A DNA stretch of 64,000 bases from Anaerolineales bacterium (GTDB lineage: Bacteria > Chloroflexota > Anaerolineae > 4572-78 > J111), in NCBI GenBank assembly GCA_020634855.1, contig JACKAU010000009.1, positions 62,001-126,000 on the forward strand. The letters run 5' to 3'. Shown piece by piece: positions 42,443 to 51,325 of this stretch; the first letter of the stretch is position 1; every line of letters begins with the position of its first letter. A program made the position numbers and the translations under genes. A model generated the notes under the pieces. It made no database searches. It was given only the letters and a program-made list of their open reading frames with translations, and was not told where the DNA came from.

Positions 42443-43279
42443 ATGGCTCAATCTGCAATACCCTGGCTGCGACGGACGCAACCATCTTCTCGCCCTACGG
42501 TTCGGCTGCGAGAACCGTGGTGGCTTTTAAGCCTGCCGCTGCTGCTCTTTTTGACTCTACCGATAATCGCCATATTTTTACGCACGCCGCCCGCTCACCT
42601 TTTGGCTAATTTGAGAGAAACACAGGTTATCCAGGCCGTTGGTCTTAGTATGGTAACAACCGGCATCACACTGGCGATTACGGTTATTTTTGGCACACCA
42701 GTGGCTTACTTGATGGCCCGTTACGACTTTCCTCTGCGGCGAGCGGTTGATACGATCCTAGACCTGCCGCTGGTGCTGCCGCCGGCGGTAACGGGCGTGG
42801 CCCTACTTATGGCCTTTGGCCGGCGCGGTATTCTTGGCAGTTACCTGGAAATTATGGGCGTCAGCATCGCCTTTACCCAGATTGCGGTCGTAATGGCCCA
42901 GACCTTTGTGGCTGCCCCCTTTTATGTAAAAGCAGCCATCCTCGGGTTTAGTAGTATCGAGCCGGAACTGGAACAAGCCGCCGCTTTAGATGGCGCCAGC
43001 GGCCGGCAGATTTTTCGCTTTATCACGATACCGCTCTCCTGGATGGCCCTGCTCAGCGGGATGGTGATGACCTGGGCGCGAGCGTTAGGCGAATTTGGGG
43101 CGACGATCATTTTTGCCGGCAACTTTCCGGGGCGAACCCAAACCATGCCGCTGGCGATTTACATCGGTTTTGAGCTTGATTTAGACGTGGCCTTGACGCT
43201 GGCGGTGATTCTGATTGGCTTTTCATTTCTGGTTTTAATGATTGTGAAAGGCATCCTGCGCAGCGATTTACAAACATGA
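42443..43279 (+). CDS. modB: molybdate ABC transporter permease ModB
   Basis: A 278-residue permease with six helices. It has the CysT/ModB-type start LPLLLFLTLPIIAIFLR, TPVAYLMARYDFPLRRAVDT, DLPLVLPPAVTGVALL and the EAA loop ELEQAAALDGASGRQIFRFI (about 173-192), then ARALGEFGATIIFAGNF, which is diagnostic for ModB. No modC ATPase gene is adjacent, because the next gene is convergent. An ATPase elsewhere must serve it. Confidence 0.9.
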   Translation: MAQSAIPWLRRTQPSSRPTVRLREPWWLLSLPLLLFLTLPIIAIFLRTPPAHLLANLRETQVIQAVGLSMVTTGITLAITVIFGTPVAYLMARYDFPLRRAVDTILDLPLVLPPAVTGVALLMAFGRRGILGSYLEIMGVSIAFTQIAVVMAQTFVAAPFYVKAAILGFSSIEPELEQAAALDGASGRQIFRFITIPLSWMALLSGMVMTWARALGEFGATIIFAGNFPGRTQTMPLAIYIGFELDLDVALTLAVILIGFSFLVLMIVKGILRSDLQT

Positions 43280-43316
43280 TCGGTTGCAACTTTTAACACC
43301 CATCATCATACACACC

Positions 43317-44240
43317 TTAACCCTCGCCAACCGACAGCATTCTGGGAAAGAACATTCTCTGCACGAACCGCCAGACAGCATCCGCGGCCATGAAGATACT
43401 CATCAAAATGAAGAAAGTCCCCAGCCATTGCAGAGGCGTCAAGCTTTCCCCTAAAAAGATAACCGACCAGACAATAGTCAACGACGTTTCCAGCGGCGTT
43501 AAGAGCACAAATTGACCGCTGCCGATACGGTTAATGGCGCTATATGTGAGAACCCGCCCGATGTAGGTGGCGAAGATTCCTAAAAAGAGGATGGCGATCC
43601 AGCCCGTCGGAGCCGGGACATACGTTTCGGCTCCGGTGAGGAGCCACACGATCACGATGGCGATGGTGGCCGAGATGACCAAGAGCGTGGTTATGGTCCA
43701 GGTGTTGTACGGCTTTAAGAACCACTGCACCGAGACCATATGGATGGAATACAGGATCGAACTAATCACAAGCAGCAGCAGACCAAAGGCATCGGCCGAG
43801 CCACCGAGACCGATGACCATATAAAGGCCAGCCAACCCTATTAGCAATCGCAATACGTTACGCAGCGTAATTGGCTCACCGCGTAAAAAGAGCAAGCCCA
43901 GGGTAAAAAATTGAATAAGCGCTACGGACGTCATCGAGGCAATCGAGGCGCTCACCGTTTCCAAAACGGTGAAGAAGGCGGTCATCATAAAGCCGTTGAT
44001 CATGCCCGACCCAACGCCTACCCAAAACCCAAAGCGATCGAGGGGGCGGCCCCCGACCGAGTTTCTAACCGGCAGCCCGCTTAAGGTGATGCTGTAAAGA
44101 AAAACCGCCAACAAAAAACGCCCGCTGAGCAGCGTGACCGGACTCATCCCGGCCAGAATGACGCCGCGAGCAATCGGAGCGTTGGTACTGTACGCTACAG
44201 TTGCCACTAAGGCAAAGAACCAGCCGAGACGCTTACTCAC
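43317..44240 (-). CDS. EamA/DMT-superfamily transporter
   Basis: A 307-residue membrane protein with about ten hydrophobic helices, in two five-helix repeats. LGWFFALVATVAYSTNAPIARGVI opens the first in blocks; LSGRFLLAVFLYSI and PLETSLTIVWSVIFLGE are typical DMT motifs. These are metabolite exporters or importers of unknown substrate. Its ATG overlaps the stop of the GNAT gene by four bases, so the two are coupled. Confidence 0.88.
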   Translation of the reverse strand: MSKRLGWFFALVATVAYSTNAPIARGVILAGMSPVTLLSGRFLLAVFLYSITLSGLPVRNSVGGRPLDRFGFWVGVGSGMINGFMMTAFFTVLETVSASIASMTSVALIQFFTLGLLFLRGEPITLRNVLRLLIGLAGLYMVIGLGGSADAFGLLLLVISSILYSIHMVSVQWFLKPYNTWTITTLLVISATIAIVIVWLLTGAETYVPAPTGWIAILFLGIFATYIGRVLTYSAINRIGSGQFVLLTPLETSLTIVWSVIFLGESLTPLQWLGTFFILMSIFMAADAVWRFVQRMFFPRMLSVGEG

Positions 44241-44734
44241 GAGCCGTCTTGAGGGTAGGCGGCTAGCGGCACCTGCTTTTCATAACAGATACTCAGTGGG
44301 TCGTAGAAGTATTCACCAAAGGGGTCAATGCGACGGAAGCCGTTTTGTTCATACAGTTGAATGGCCTCGGTTTGATGAATGCCCGTTTCGAGCCGCAGAA
44401 TCGTAATGCCACGAGCAGCGACGGTTTCCTCTAGCTGCTGCAAAAGCAACTTGGCCAAGCCCAGGCCCCGAAACTGAGGGCGGACGTACATCCGTTTCGC
44501 CTCGCCATAGGCCACGTCGCCGTTATTCTCATAAATTTGTACCCCCGCACAGCCGGCCGCTTCGCCCTGGTGGCGGATGACAAAAAACTCAACCTGCTGA
44601 TCGATCAGTTTCTGGATGCTGTAGCCGTGGCGACTCTCATCAGGATATAAGGGTGCGAGAATAGCCTCTAATTCTTCAATAAGCCGCGACGCCTCTGCCG
44701 TATCGGGCCGTTCAGAACGGATGGTTATCGACAT
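44237..44734 (-). CDS. GNAT-family N-acetyltransferase
   Basis: A 165-residue acetyltransferase. The acetyl-CoA pyrophosphate loop is RPQFRGLGLAKLLLQQLE (about 95-112), preceded by AKRMYVRPQ and followed by LETGIHQTEAIQLYEQNGFRR in blocks. The ATG at 44734 follows TTGGAGGAAAAA, so the longer start at 44746 would include the ribosome site. Substrate unknown; coupled to the downstream transporter. Confidence 0.88.
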   Translation of the reverse strand: MSITIRSERPDTAEASRLIEELEAILAPLYPDESRHGYSIQKLIDQQVEFFVIRHQGEAAGCAGVQIYENNGDVAYGEAKRMYVRPQFRGLGLAKLLLQQLEETVAARGITILRLETGIHQTEAIQLYEQNGFRRIDPFGEYFYDPLSICYEKQVPLAAYPQDGS

Positions 44735-44848
44735 TTTTTCCTCCAATCATATTGATATTAACAACAGTAATATATATGCTGCCAAAAGTTGATTCAAGAG
44801 GTAAAAATCGATACAGTATATCGAAAAAATTGATACACAATCCGACCA

Positions 44849-44941
44849 GACCCGACAGGTTTTCGTAAATTGAGTGCCATTGGTAACAGTTTTAGTTCGA
44901 AATCATTGATATCCAAAACTTTGGGCAAAACCTGTCAGGTC
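44849..44941. repeat. inverted repeat GACCTGACAGGTTTT family, copy 2
   Basis: GACCCGACAGGTTTT (44849-44863) and AAAACCTGTCAGGTC (44927-44941) face each other across 63 bases, nearly the same spacing as copy 1 at 28247-28340, while the inner sequence differs. It lies between the divergent GNAT and LysR genes. Confidence 0.85.
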
Positions 44942-44964
44942 TTTATACCTGCGGGGAGTGAAGG

Positions 44965-45879
44965 ATGAATATTGAGCAACTGATTGCGTTTGATCGCATT
45001 GTGCGCGAGGGGAGCTTTAGCCGGGCCGCCTGGGTGCTGCAAATTGCTCAACCGACGATTAGTGCGCGTATCCAAGCGTTGGAACAGGCCGTGGGCGGGG
45101 CGCTTTTCACGCGCAACAATCGTAGCGTCGTCCTGACCGAGCGCGGCGTCAGTTTTTTACCCTATGCCCGCCAGGCGCTCGATGCGCTGCAAAAAGGGAT
45201 CGATGAAGCAGCCAGAACGGAAGACGCGCAGCCGGGCGAGCTGCGGGTAGGCGTGCTACGTTCATTGGCCGGAGGCGTTGTCGGGCAGGCGGTTCGCCAT
45301 TTCTTTAGCGCCTACCCAAACGTGCAATGTATCGTCGAAGAGAGCAACCATTGGCAGTTGGTCGGATGGCTGCACGATAACAAAATCGAAGTGGCCATTA
45401 TTGCCTGGCCGCCGATCGGTCCCCACATTGCCGATATGACGCCCTTGCTGCATTTGCGGGAGGATGTTGTTTTGTTGGCGCATCGCCATCACCCGCTGGC
45501 CCGGTTGAAACGCGTGACTCAAGAAGACGTTGAGCGATTAAGCAATCCGTTTATGCTGTTACGATGGTGGCAGGTCACGCCCGATCCCATAACCCAGCTT
45601 GCCCAACGCGCCAAGCACGTGATTGATGTCCCGACCGATACCGGCCGTTATCTGGTGGCCAACGGGGTGGGAGTGGGTTTTTTCAACCGTAATCAAATCA
45701 CCCCTGAGCTGATTGCCAGTGATGTAGTTGAAGTAACAGTGGTCGATTTCCCGCCGCTTTTTCGTAACACGGCTCTGGTGCGTCTAACCCGTAATTCAAC
45801 CCTGTCTGCTGCGGCCACCCATTTTATCGACATTATCCGCACCCAGGCCAAGGCATTAGGTTTTTTGCAAGGAGGATGA
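44965..45879 (+). CDS. LysR-family transcriptional regulator
   Basis: A 304-residue regulator. The winged-helix domain is typical (NIEQLIAFDRIVREGSFSRA, AQPTISARIQALEQAVGGAL, NNRSVVLTERGVSFLPYA). The effector domain begins ELRVGVLRSLAGG and includes NKIEVAIIAWPP. GAAGG precedes the ATG. It is divergent from the GNAT-EamA pair, the usual arrangement for a LysR target. Confidence 0.92.
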   Translation: MNIEQLIAFDRIVREGSFSRAAWVLQIAQPTISARIQALEQAVGGALFTRNNRSVVLTERGVSFLPYARQALDALQKGIDEAARTEDAQPGELRVGVLRSLAGGVVGQAVRHFFSAYPNVQCIVEESNHWQLVGWLHDNKIEVAIIAWPPIGPHIADMTPLLHLREDVVLLAHRHHPLARLKRVTQEDVERLSNPFMLLRWWQVTPDPITQLAQRAKHVIDVPTDTGRYLVANGVGVGFFNRNQITPELIASDVVEVTVVDFPPLFRNTALVRLTRNSTLSAAATHFIDIIRTQAKALGFLQGG

Positions 45880-45890
45880 CCAAAATAAAA

Positions 45891-45956
45891 ATACCTTCAC
45901 CTGGGCTGAGGTCGTAATGTTTATCCATTAGTATTGCCAGGTGAAGGTATCTTTTT
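45891..45956. terminator. bidirectional terminator-like hairpin
   Basis: ATACCTTCACCTGG (45891-45904) and its exact complement (45937-45950) form a 14-bp stem over a 32-base loop, followed by CTTTTTAG on the plus strand and preceded by AAAATAAAA, so a T-run follows on the minus strand too. It sits between convergent LysR and dhaK. Confidence 0.75.
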
Positions 45957-45978
45957 AGAAGACAAATTGTTGACCGGT

Positions 45979-47022
45979 TTAGAAAACGCGGATGGGGATT
46001 TCGGCGGGGGCGGTGAACAGTTCTTTCAACTGGCCATCGACCTTGCACAGGGTGATGGACATCCCGGCCATTTCCAGGGAGGTGCAGTACTCGCCGACGT
46101 AGCTGCGCCAGATTTTGATGCCTTTTTTCTCCAACTGCTCGTGGGCATAGCCGTACAGTAAGTACAACTCCGAAATGGGAGTGCCGCCCAAACCGTTAAC
46201 CATCAGGGCTACTTCGTCGCCGCTGTTGAAGACCGGATCAGCCGTGCCGGTTTGCTCGCCGTCTTCATCGAAAATGGGTTTGCGGTCAGTTAAGATGGCG
46301 TCGAGCATCTCGTCGACGATCTCGTTGGCGCTGACCAGCTTCTTGCGGGAGCGACCCGGCTCGCCGTGAATGCCAACGCCCATTTCCATTTCGTCCTCTT
46401 GTAGGGTAAAGATGGGTTCCCCTTTGGCCGGCGGGGTGCAGCCGGTCAAGGCCATCCCCATCGAGCGGGTAACCGAGTTGACCTTTTGGCCCAGTTCGAC
46501 TAACTCATCCAACGACGCGCCCTGCTCCGAGGCCGCCCCCACCGCTTTGATGACAAAGAAGTTGCCGGCCACCCCGCGACGACCGACCGTCCAAGTGCTA
46601 TCCTGCACCGCCACATCGTCATCAACGAAGATGGTCTGAACGTTGATATCTTCGGCCTCCAACATTTCGGTTGCCGTTTCAAAGGACATGCGGTCGCCGG
46701 TATAGTTGTTGACAATGTGCAGAATGCCCTTGGGCGAGTTGAGGAGTTTGGTGGCGCCGACGACATAGCCCATCGGCGGCGCGGCAAAGACGTCGCCGGG
46801 GCAAGCGCCATCGAGCATACCCTTACCAACAGCCATGATGTGGGCCGGCTCGTGGCCGGAGCCGGAACCCTGGATGATCGACACTTTGTTAGGGTTGGGG
46901 GCGTCTGCCCGCATAACCAGGTTGTATTCCGGGACATACTTGATGGTATCCGGGTTAGCCGCAGCAACGCCTTTCATCATCTCAGCCACAAAATTCTTGG
47001 GGTCATTCATCAACTTCTTCAT
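45979..47022 (-). CDS. dhaK: dihydroxyacetone kinase, DhaK subunit
   Basis: A 347-residue DhaK. The substrate-binding His is in IQGSGSGHEPAHIMAVGKGM, followed by LDGACPGDVFAAPP, LHIVNNYTGDRMSFETATEM and GIHGEPG. It binds dihydroxyacetone (or a related ketose) covalently for phosphorylation by DhaL. The ATG at 47022 is chosen for AAGGAG 9 bases upstream. It is the last gene of the operon; the partner dhaL lies two genes upstream. It is slightly longer than PTS-type DhaK but lacks the fused DhaL of ATP-type kinases. Confidence 0.9.
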   Translation of the reverse strand: MKKLMNDPKNFVAEMMKGVAAANPDTIKYVPEYNLVMRADAPNPNKVSIIQGSGSGHEPAHIMAVGKGMLDGACPGDVFAAPPMGYVVGATKLLNSPKGILHIVNNYTGDRMSFETATEMLEAEDINVQTIFVDDDVAVQDSTWTVGRRGVAGNFFVIKAVGAASEQGASLDELVELGQKVNSVTRSMGMALTGCTPPAKGEPIFTLQEDEMEMGVGIHGEPGRSRKKLVSANEIVDEMLDAILTDRKPIFDEDGEQTGTADPVFNSGDEVALMVNGLGGTPISELYLLYGYAHEQLEKKGIKIWRSYVGEYCTSLEMAGMSITLCKVDGQLKELFTAPAEIPIRVF

Positions 47023-47118
47023 TGAAAAATTCTCCTTAATCATAGAGTGATAAAATTTTATATGTCTCTTTTAGCGAGACCTGCCACCCCTAAAAGGGGA
47101 AGAACACGAACTGAAACA

Positions 47119-47200
47119 GGTGACAGTCACTTAATGGACTAACAGTGAGTCTATCTGATCAAATACGCCGATGTTACACATCTAAAAGTGACTGTCACCT
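47119..47200. repeat. inverted repeat AGGTGACAGTCACTT type
   Basis: AGGTGACAGTCACTT (47119-47133) and its exact complement (47186-47200) flank 52 bases between the transaldolase and dhaK genes. It is a 15-bp stem with no U-run on the minus strand. Confidence 0.8.
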
Positions 47201-47209
47201 TAATACTGC

Positions 47210-48436
47210 TTAAACCATCACCGGCTCACGGTGTCTCACCGCAGCCAGGCGGTGGGCCACATACTCTTCCAGGCCGGTCATGGCTTGCGAGAAGTTGGCC
47301 ACGGTATCTAGCGTGGCCGGGTGGTCATTAAACTGCTCTAACCACATGCCGTTCGGGTCGTAAGCCTGAATGGCGTAGGGGATTTGCATAAATTTGTCCA
47401 AGACTCTTTGGGGCACTTGGACGGTCTCGATATCCTCAAAATCGAGGTCATCCCCTAGCTCGAATAACGGCTCCAGCACGTAGGGCGGGCACGTAAAAAC
47501 CACATCACCGGCCAATTTTTCCACATCCCAAAACTTTGATTTGCCGGCCACCAGCGGCCCTTGCCGCATCGAGCAAGCCAGCATCTTACTCGGATAACCA
47601 TCCTCTTTGAGCAGCCGGTAGGCTCGCTGAAAGATGGCGATGCCTAACCAATGTTTGTCCTGCCAGGTTAACTCGATACCGCGCCGGCGGGCTTGCGTCG
47701 CCAAGGCGTCGTGCTCGGTCAGCCGGCCCACCATCATGGTGATGACTGCCCGCCATTTACTGAGATCGACCTGCTCTGAGGTGTAGTAGGAGCCTTTTTG
47801 GACCAGCTGTAACCCCTCTTGTGTGGCTCTGGCCGACGCCAAGATTTGCGGCAAAGTAAAGCAGGTGGTGGTGTTGGTTGAGATGCCTTTGGCGGCCAGC
47901 GCCCTGAGCACGTCGATGCCTTCGGTGCTGCCCGGTACTTTAATCATGATGTTGGGCTGCAAGGCGCTTAACTCCTCGGCCTGGGCAATCATAACATCTT
48001 TCTCGGTAAACAGGCGCGGATCGAGCTGGCCTGAAATCCAACCATAGCGCCCCTGCGACGCCTGCCAGATAGGCATCATCATCCCTGCGCCGCGTTTCAC
48101 AACTTCCTTATAGGTTAGCCAGGTAATTTCTTTATAATCGAGATCGGGATTTGAGTGAATGAGATCGTCAATCCACTCGTTCCAAAATTTTGGGTCGCTC
48201 TTAACCGCTTTTAACGAGAGAGGGGGATTGGTGGTGCAACCTCGGATGAGACTTTGGGCCGGGTCCTGTGTGTTGTAAAGACGCTGAAGTTGTTCTGCCA
48301 GCGTCGCTCGCTTGTTTGGAGCAGCGGAGTCCACCATCTGCTGCGCCCACTTGTCGTAGACCAGGGGCGATGAGTCCCACCACACCTCTAGATCAGGGTG
48401 TACATTCATAAGACGTTCAACTGGACTCTTTGACAT
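47210..48436 (-). CDS. tal: transaldolase-family protein
   Basis: A 408-residue transaldolase, longer than the 210-340 residues common in the family. The substrate motif GCTTNPPLSL near residue 66 and the Schiff-base Lys in NIMIKVPGSTEGI (about 166-178) are present, as are STNTTTCFTLPQIL and the C-terminal YEEG-like FTCPPYVL. It transfers dihydroxyacetone between sugar phosphates, or splits fructose 6-phosphate if of the FSA type. The long N-terminal extension and inserts leave the exact reaction open. It sits between dhaL and dhaK. Confidence 0.85.
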   Translation of the reverse strand: MSKSPVERLMNVHPDLEVWWDSSPLVYDKWAQQMVDSAAPNKRATLAEQLQRLYNTQDPAQSLIRGCTTNPPLSLKAVKSDPKFWNEWIDDLIHSNPDLDYKEITWLTYKEVVKRGAGMMMPIWQASQGRYGWISGQLDPRLFTEKDVMIAQAEELSALQPNIMIKVPGSTEGIDVLRALAAKGISTNTTTCFTLPQILASARATQEGLQLVQKGSYYTSEQVDLSKWRAVITMMVGRLTEHDALATQARRRGIELTWQDKHWLGIAIFQRAYRLLKEDGYPSKMLACSMRQGPLVAGKSKFWDVEKLAGDVVFTCPPYVLEPLFELGDDLDFEDIETVQVPQRVLDKFMQIPYAIQAYDPNGMWLEQFNDHPATLDTVANFSQAMTGLEEYVAHRLAAVRHREPVMV

Positions 48437-48760
48437 TTTAAATATCTCCTGTGATATAAATTAGAGCCAGCGAAACAGACCCGGAAAAGATTTGTGCCGT
48501 ACTTTTTTTCTTGGCTAATTAGGCTATGTTATGTTACTATATTAAAAGGCACGGGGTAACTGCGGCTTAACATCCGTTGTCGCTGGCAATAATACCCCTA
48601 AGCTATGTGGAACTGCTGCTGCTACAGCACTTCCATTTTGTGTTTTTTCCTTGTAAAGGTCGGGATTGGTCCCGACCTTTATACTTTAGTTATTGAGTTC
48701 GATCAGATCGCTGCCACAATCTGATTGAAGACAAGCCATGACTCCCCCAATGGGGATTGT
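48437..48760. other. intergenic region between dhaL and the transaldolase gene
   Basis: About 320 bases within the operon direction. It holds the hairpin at 48655-48680 and otherwise nothing recognisable; the transaldolase may also have its own promoter here. Confidence 0.4.
48655..48680. terminator. strong hairpin downstream of dhaL
   Basis: AAAGGTCGGGA and TCCCGACCTTT pair perfectly with a TTGG loop. No long T-run follows, but the stem ends in TTT, so it may reduce read-through from dhaL. Confidence 0.6.
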
Positions 48761-49405
48761 TTATGAATTAGCCTCCCAAACGTCAACTAATCTTTCAGCC
48801 ATAATGGCGACGGCGATTGACCCGGCGTCATAGGTGTTACAACTTCGTTCGCCGGTATATGAGGCTCGACCGCGTTTAGCCACCCAGGGTTTGATTTCCT
48901 CGGTCTTTTGGCGAGCGACTTCAGCCGCGCCCTTCAGGGCATCTAGCGTTGTGCCCCCATTTTGAACTATTTTTTCGAATTCGTCGGTAGCGGGGATAAA
49001 GGCATCGAGCAACGTCTTGTCGCCCAGATCAGATTTGCCGCGTTTTTTCATGCCTTCAATGGCAAATCGGATCATAGCCAGGACATCTTCAGTGGTTAGT
49101 TCTTGTTTGTCGCCGGCTTTAATTCCGGCTCGCAAAAAGGCCGTGCCCCAGATACTCCCGGTCACGCCGCCTACATTGCCCATAAACGTCTGGGCCACAT
49201 CTTTGAGAAAGGTGCCGGGATCGGTGCGATTGAGATCATCCCATTTGGCTACGGTGACGGCTTCAAAGCCGGTCGCGAGCGAATTGCCAAAATCGCCGTC
49301 ACCCACAACGCCATCAAGTTCAGAAAAATATTTTCGGTTTTCAAGCGCCACTTCGCCCATGGTTTGAATGATGAGTTCTGTGGTTGCAAGGCTATTATCA
49401 GCCAT
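48761..49405 (-). CDS. dhaL: dihydroxyacetone kinase, DhaL subunit
   Basis: A 214-residue DhaL, the nucleotide-binding half of the kinase. The Asp triad that binds Mg-ADP lies in LDGVVGDGDFGNSLATG (about 29-45), followed by GNVGGVTGSIWGTAFL and KTLLDAFIPA, then a C-terminal YTGERSCNTYDAGSIA. Length is normal. In the PTS type, ADP on DhaL is rephosphorylated by DhaM, but no dhaM is present in the window. AGGAG precedes the ATG. Confidence 0.92.
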   Translation of the reverse strand: MADNSLATTELIIQTMGEVALENRKYFSELDGVVGDGDFGNSLATGFEAVTVAKWDDLNRTDPGTFLKDVAQTFMGNVGGVTGSIWGTAFLRAGIKAGDKQELTTEDVLAMIRFAIEGMKKRGKSDLGDKTLLDAFIPATDEFEKIVQNGGTTLDALKGAAEVARQKTEEIKPWVAKRGRASYTGERSCNTYDAGSIAVAIMAERLVDVWEANS

Positions 49406-49530
49406 ATTCCTCTCCTTCGCGGAATATAATCTTAAATTCCAATTAGGTTATTTTTTTACGAACCAACACTCTAGCGATATTTTGGGGTACTCCTCAAGTT
49501 CATTCAATAGCACCTCCATTATCAATAAAA

Positions 49531-49603
49531 TTATGAATTAGGAATGATGAGGGATGAAATGTAAAAGATGGCCTAATTCATAATTCATCCTTCATAATTC
49601 ATC
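49531..49603. repeat. intergenic palindrome (ATGAATTAGG words)
   Basis: TTATGAATTAGG (49531-49542) and CCTAATTCATAA (49572-49583) pair perfectly; GATGAGGGATGAA and the later CATCCTTCATAATTCATCC are words shared with the 48-bp palindrome at 39441-39488. It lies between the HAD gene and dhaL and ends in a T-run. Confidence 0.75.
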
Positions 49604-50393
49604 CTTTTTTATTGCTGCTGGCTAAAACCTTTTCTAAATCGTCCAGGCTAAAGAAGCCGGCCGGGTTGGCGGTGGTGTGATTTTGAAAAACGACCGTCTG
49701 TTCGCCATCCGGGTCGCCCATACTGGACAGGACAATAGCCGCCTCGCTAAAATCTTCGTTTTTGGTGAGTTCGTTTTTGGTGACGATGCACGTCATGCCG
49801 GCGGCCGTTGCGGCCAGCAGGCCATTACGCGAATCTTCAACCACGACACAATCGGCCGGGTCAAGGTTTAACTTGTCCGCCGCCAGGTTGTAAACATCGG
49901 GGGCAGGCTTTTTAGCTTTGACCATATCGCCGGCAAAGACGCCGGCAAACTTATCGGCCGTTTCTTGACCCATGACGTGATTGAGCACAGCCTGCACCGA
50001 CGGTAAGGCCGAGGTCGAGCAAACGGCCAGCGTCCAGCCGTGGGCCAAGGCCGCTTCGGCCAGCCGTTTTACCCCAGGCCGGCCCGGCAGCGCGCCGGAG
50101 GCGATCAACTCTTTATAGATGGCGCTTTTGCGTTTGTGCCAGCCGGCGACAATATCCCACCAGGCCTCATCCGAGTCGGGGACATCGTAAATGGCGCGAA
50201 AGTCGTCGTCCCGGCCTAAACTGAACATACGCTCCTTACCGCCGCCAATTTTGACCTTTTCAGCATACTGTTCCAGGTTCCACTGCCAGTTGACGCCTTG
50301 TTCGCGCCACATCTGATTAAAAGCGACTAAATGCCCATCGGCTTCGGTGTCGGCCAATACGCCGTCGCAGTCGAAAATGAGCGCTTTGGTCAT
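49599..50393 (-). CDS. HAD-superfamily hydrolase (CbbY/beta-phosphoglucomutase-like)
   Basis: A 264-residue haloacid-dehalogenase-like enzyme. Motif I is FDCDGVLADTE (8-18), motif II AVCSTSALPSV near 130, motif III the Lys in KAKKPAPDVYNLA and motif IV VVEDSRNGLLAA. The cap insertion after motif I is of the CbbY/PGM type. It removes phosphate from, or isomerises, a sugar phosphate. Its ATG overlaps the aldolase stop by four bases (ATGA). Confidence 0.88.
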   Translation of the reverse strand: MTKALIFDCDGVLADTEADGHLVAFNQMWREQGVNWQWNLEQYAEKVKIGGGKERMFSLGRDDDFRAIYDVPDSDEAWWDIVAGWHKRKSAIYKELIASGALPGRPGVKRLAEAALAHGWTLAVCSTSALPSVQAVLNHVMGQETADKFAGVFAGDMVKAKKPAPDVYNLAADKLNLDPADCVVVEDSRNGLLAATAAGMTCIVTKNELTKNEDFSEAAIVLSSMGDPDGEQTVVFQNHTTANPAGFFSLDDLEKVLASSNKKG

Positions 50394-51241
50394 GCTTTTC
50401 CCTCACTCCCAAAAATCTTAAAGTACGCTTGCGCCATTTTTACGACATCATCGCGCACCGCCGTAATGAGCTTAAGCGGGTCGTACTTAGTGGGGTACGC
50501 TTCCAGATAGGTACGGAACCCATCGGCGTAAGTCTTTTTGAGGTCGGTTGAAATGTTGACTTTGGCCGCGCCCAGAGCGATCAACCGTTGAAAGACATCG
50601 TTGGTTAGACCACTGCCGCCGTGCAAGACCATCGGCATTTGGGTGGCGGTCACGAGTTCCTCCATCCGGTCGTAGCGGATGGAGGGCGCGGCCTTATAAA
50701 AGCCGTGCGCCGTGCCGATGGGGGGCGCATAGCAATAGATACCGGTTTCTTGGATGAACTCGATCTCTTTCTCAATCGGCAGCAGTTCGCCTTCCTCTTC
50801 GCTGCCGACGCCATCTTCAACGCCGCCCACGGTCACCAATTCGCCTTCCACACTGGCTCCGCTTTGCTGGGCCAGCTTGACCATTTCCAGGGTTTTTTGG
50901 AAATTTTCGTCGTAGCTCAAGCCCGATCCATCGAACAAAACGGAGTTCCAGCCCACTTCAAGGCAGGTTTTGGCCACTTCGGGATCGGGGCAGTGATCGA
51001 GGTGTAACGTAACCGGGACAGCAACGCGCTTGGCCATGTTGGTAAATGTGTCCTTGATGACCTCCGCTCCCCAAAACTTAACGGTTTTCACCGAAATCTG
51101 AATAATCAAGGGCGACCGAGACAGTTCGGCCGCCCTAATCACACCTTCCATTGTAATGTCATCCACCGCATTAAACGCAGCTACACCGTACCGCTGTTCA
51201 AAAGCCGGACCCATTATTTCAGGTAATGAGACGATAGACAT
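50390..51241 (-). CDS. class II fructose-bisphosphate-type aldolase
   Basis: A 283-residue zinc-dependent ketose-bisphosphate aldolase. Zn ligands are in LHLDHCPD (about 80-87), GTAHGFY and MVLHGGSGLTND; SYDENFQKTLEMVKLAQ and EGELVTVGGVEDG are the other signatures. It cleaves a ketose bisphosphate (fructose-, tagatose- or a shorter sugar) to dihydroxyacetone phosphate plus an aldehyde. In the context of DhaK/DhaL and transaldolase this joins C3 metabolism to a sugar pathway. Second in the operon, after the GntR gene. Confidence 0.88.
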   Translation of the reverse strand: MSIVSLPEIMGPAFEQRYGVAAFNAVDDITMEGVIRAAELSRSPLIIQISVKTVKFWGAEVIKDTFTNMAKRVAVPVTLHLDHCPDPEVAKTCLEVGWNSVLFDGSGLSYDENFQKTLEMVKLAQQSGASVEGELVTVGGVEDGVGSEEEGELLPIEKEIEFIQETGIYCYAPPIGTAHGFYKAAPSIRYDRMEELVTATQMPMVLHGGSGLTNDVFQRLIALGAAKVNISTDLKKTYADGFRTYLEAYPTKYDPLKLITAVRDDVVKMAQAYFKIFGSEGKA

Positions 51242-51325
51242 TTTTTAATACCTCCATTGGTTATCAAACCAAAAATGTTAGCGCAAGATATTCAATTGTG
51301 GGCATCCCCAACCGAATGAGCCGCC

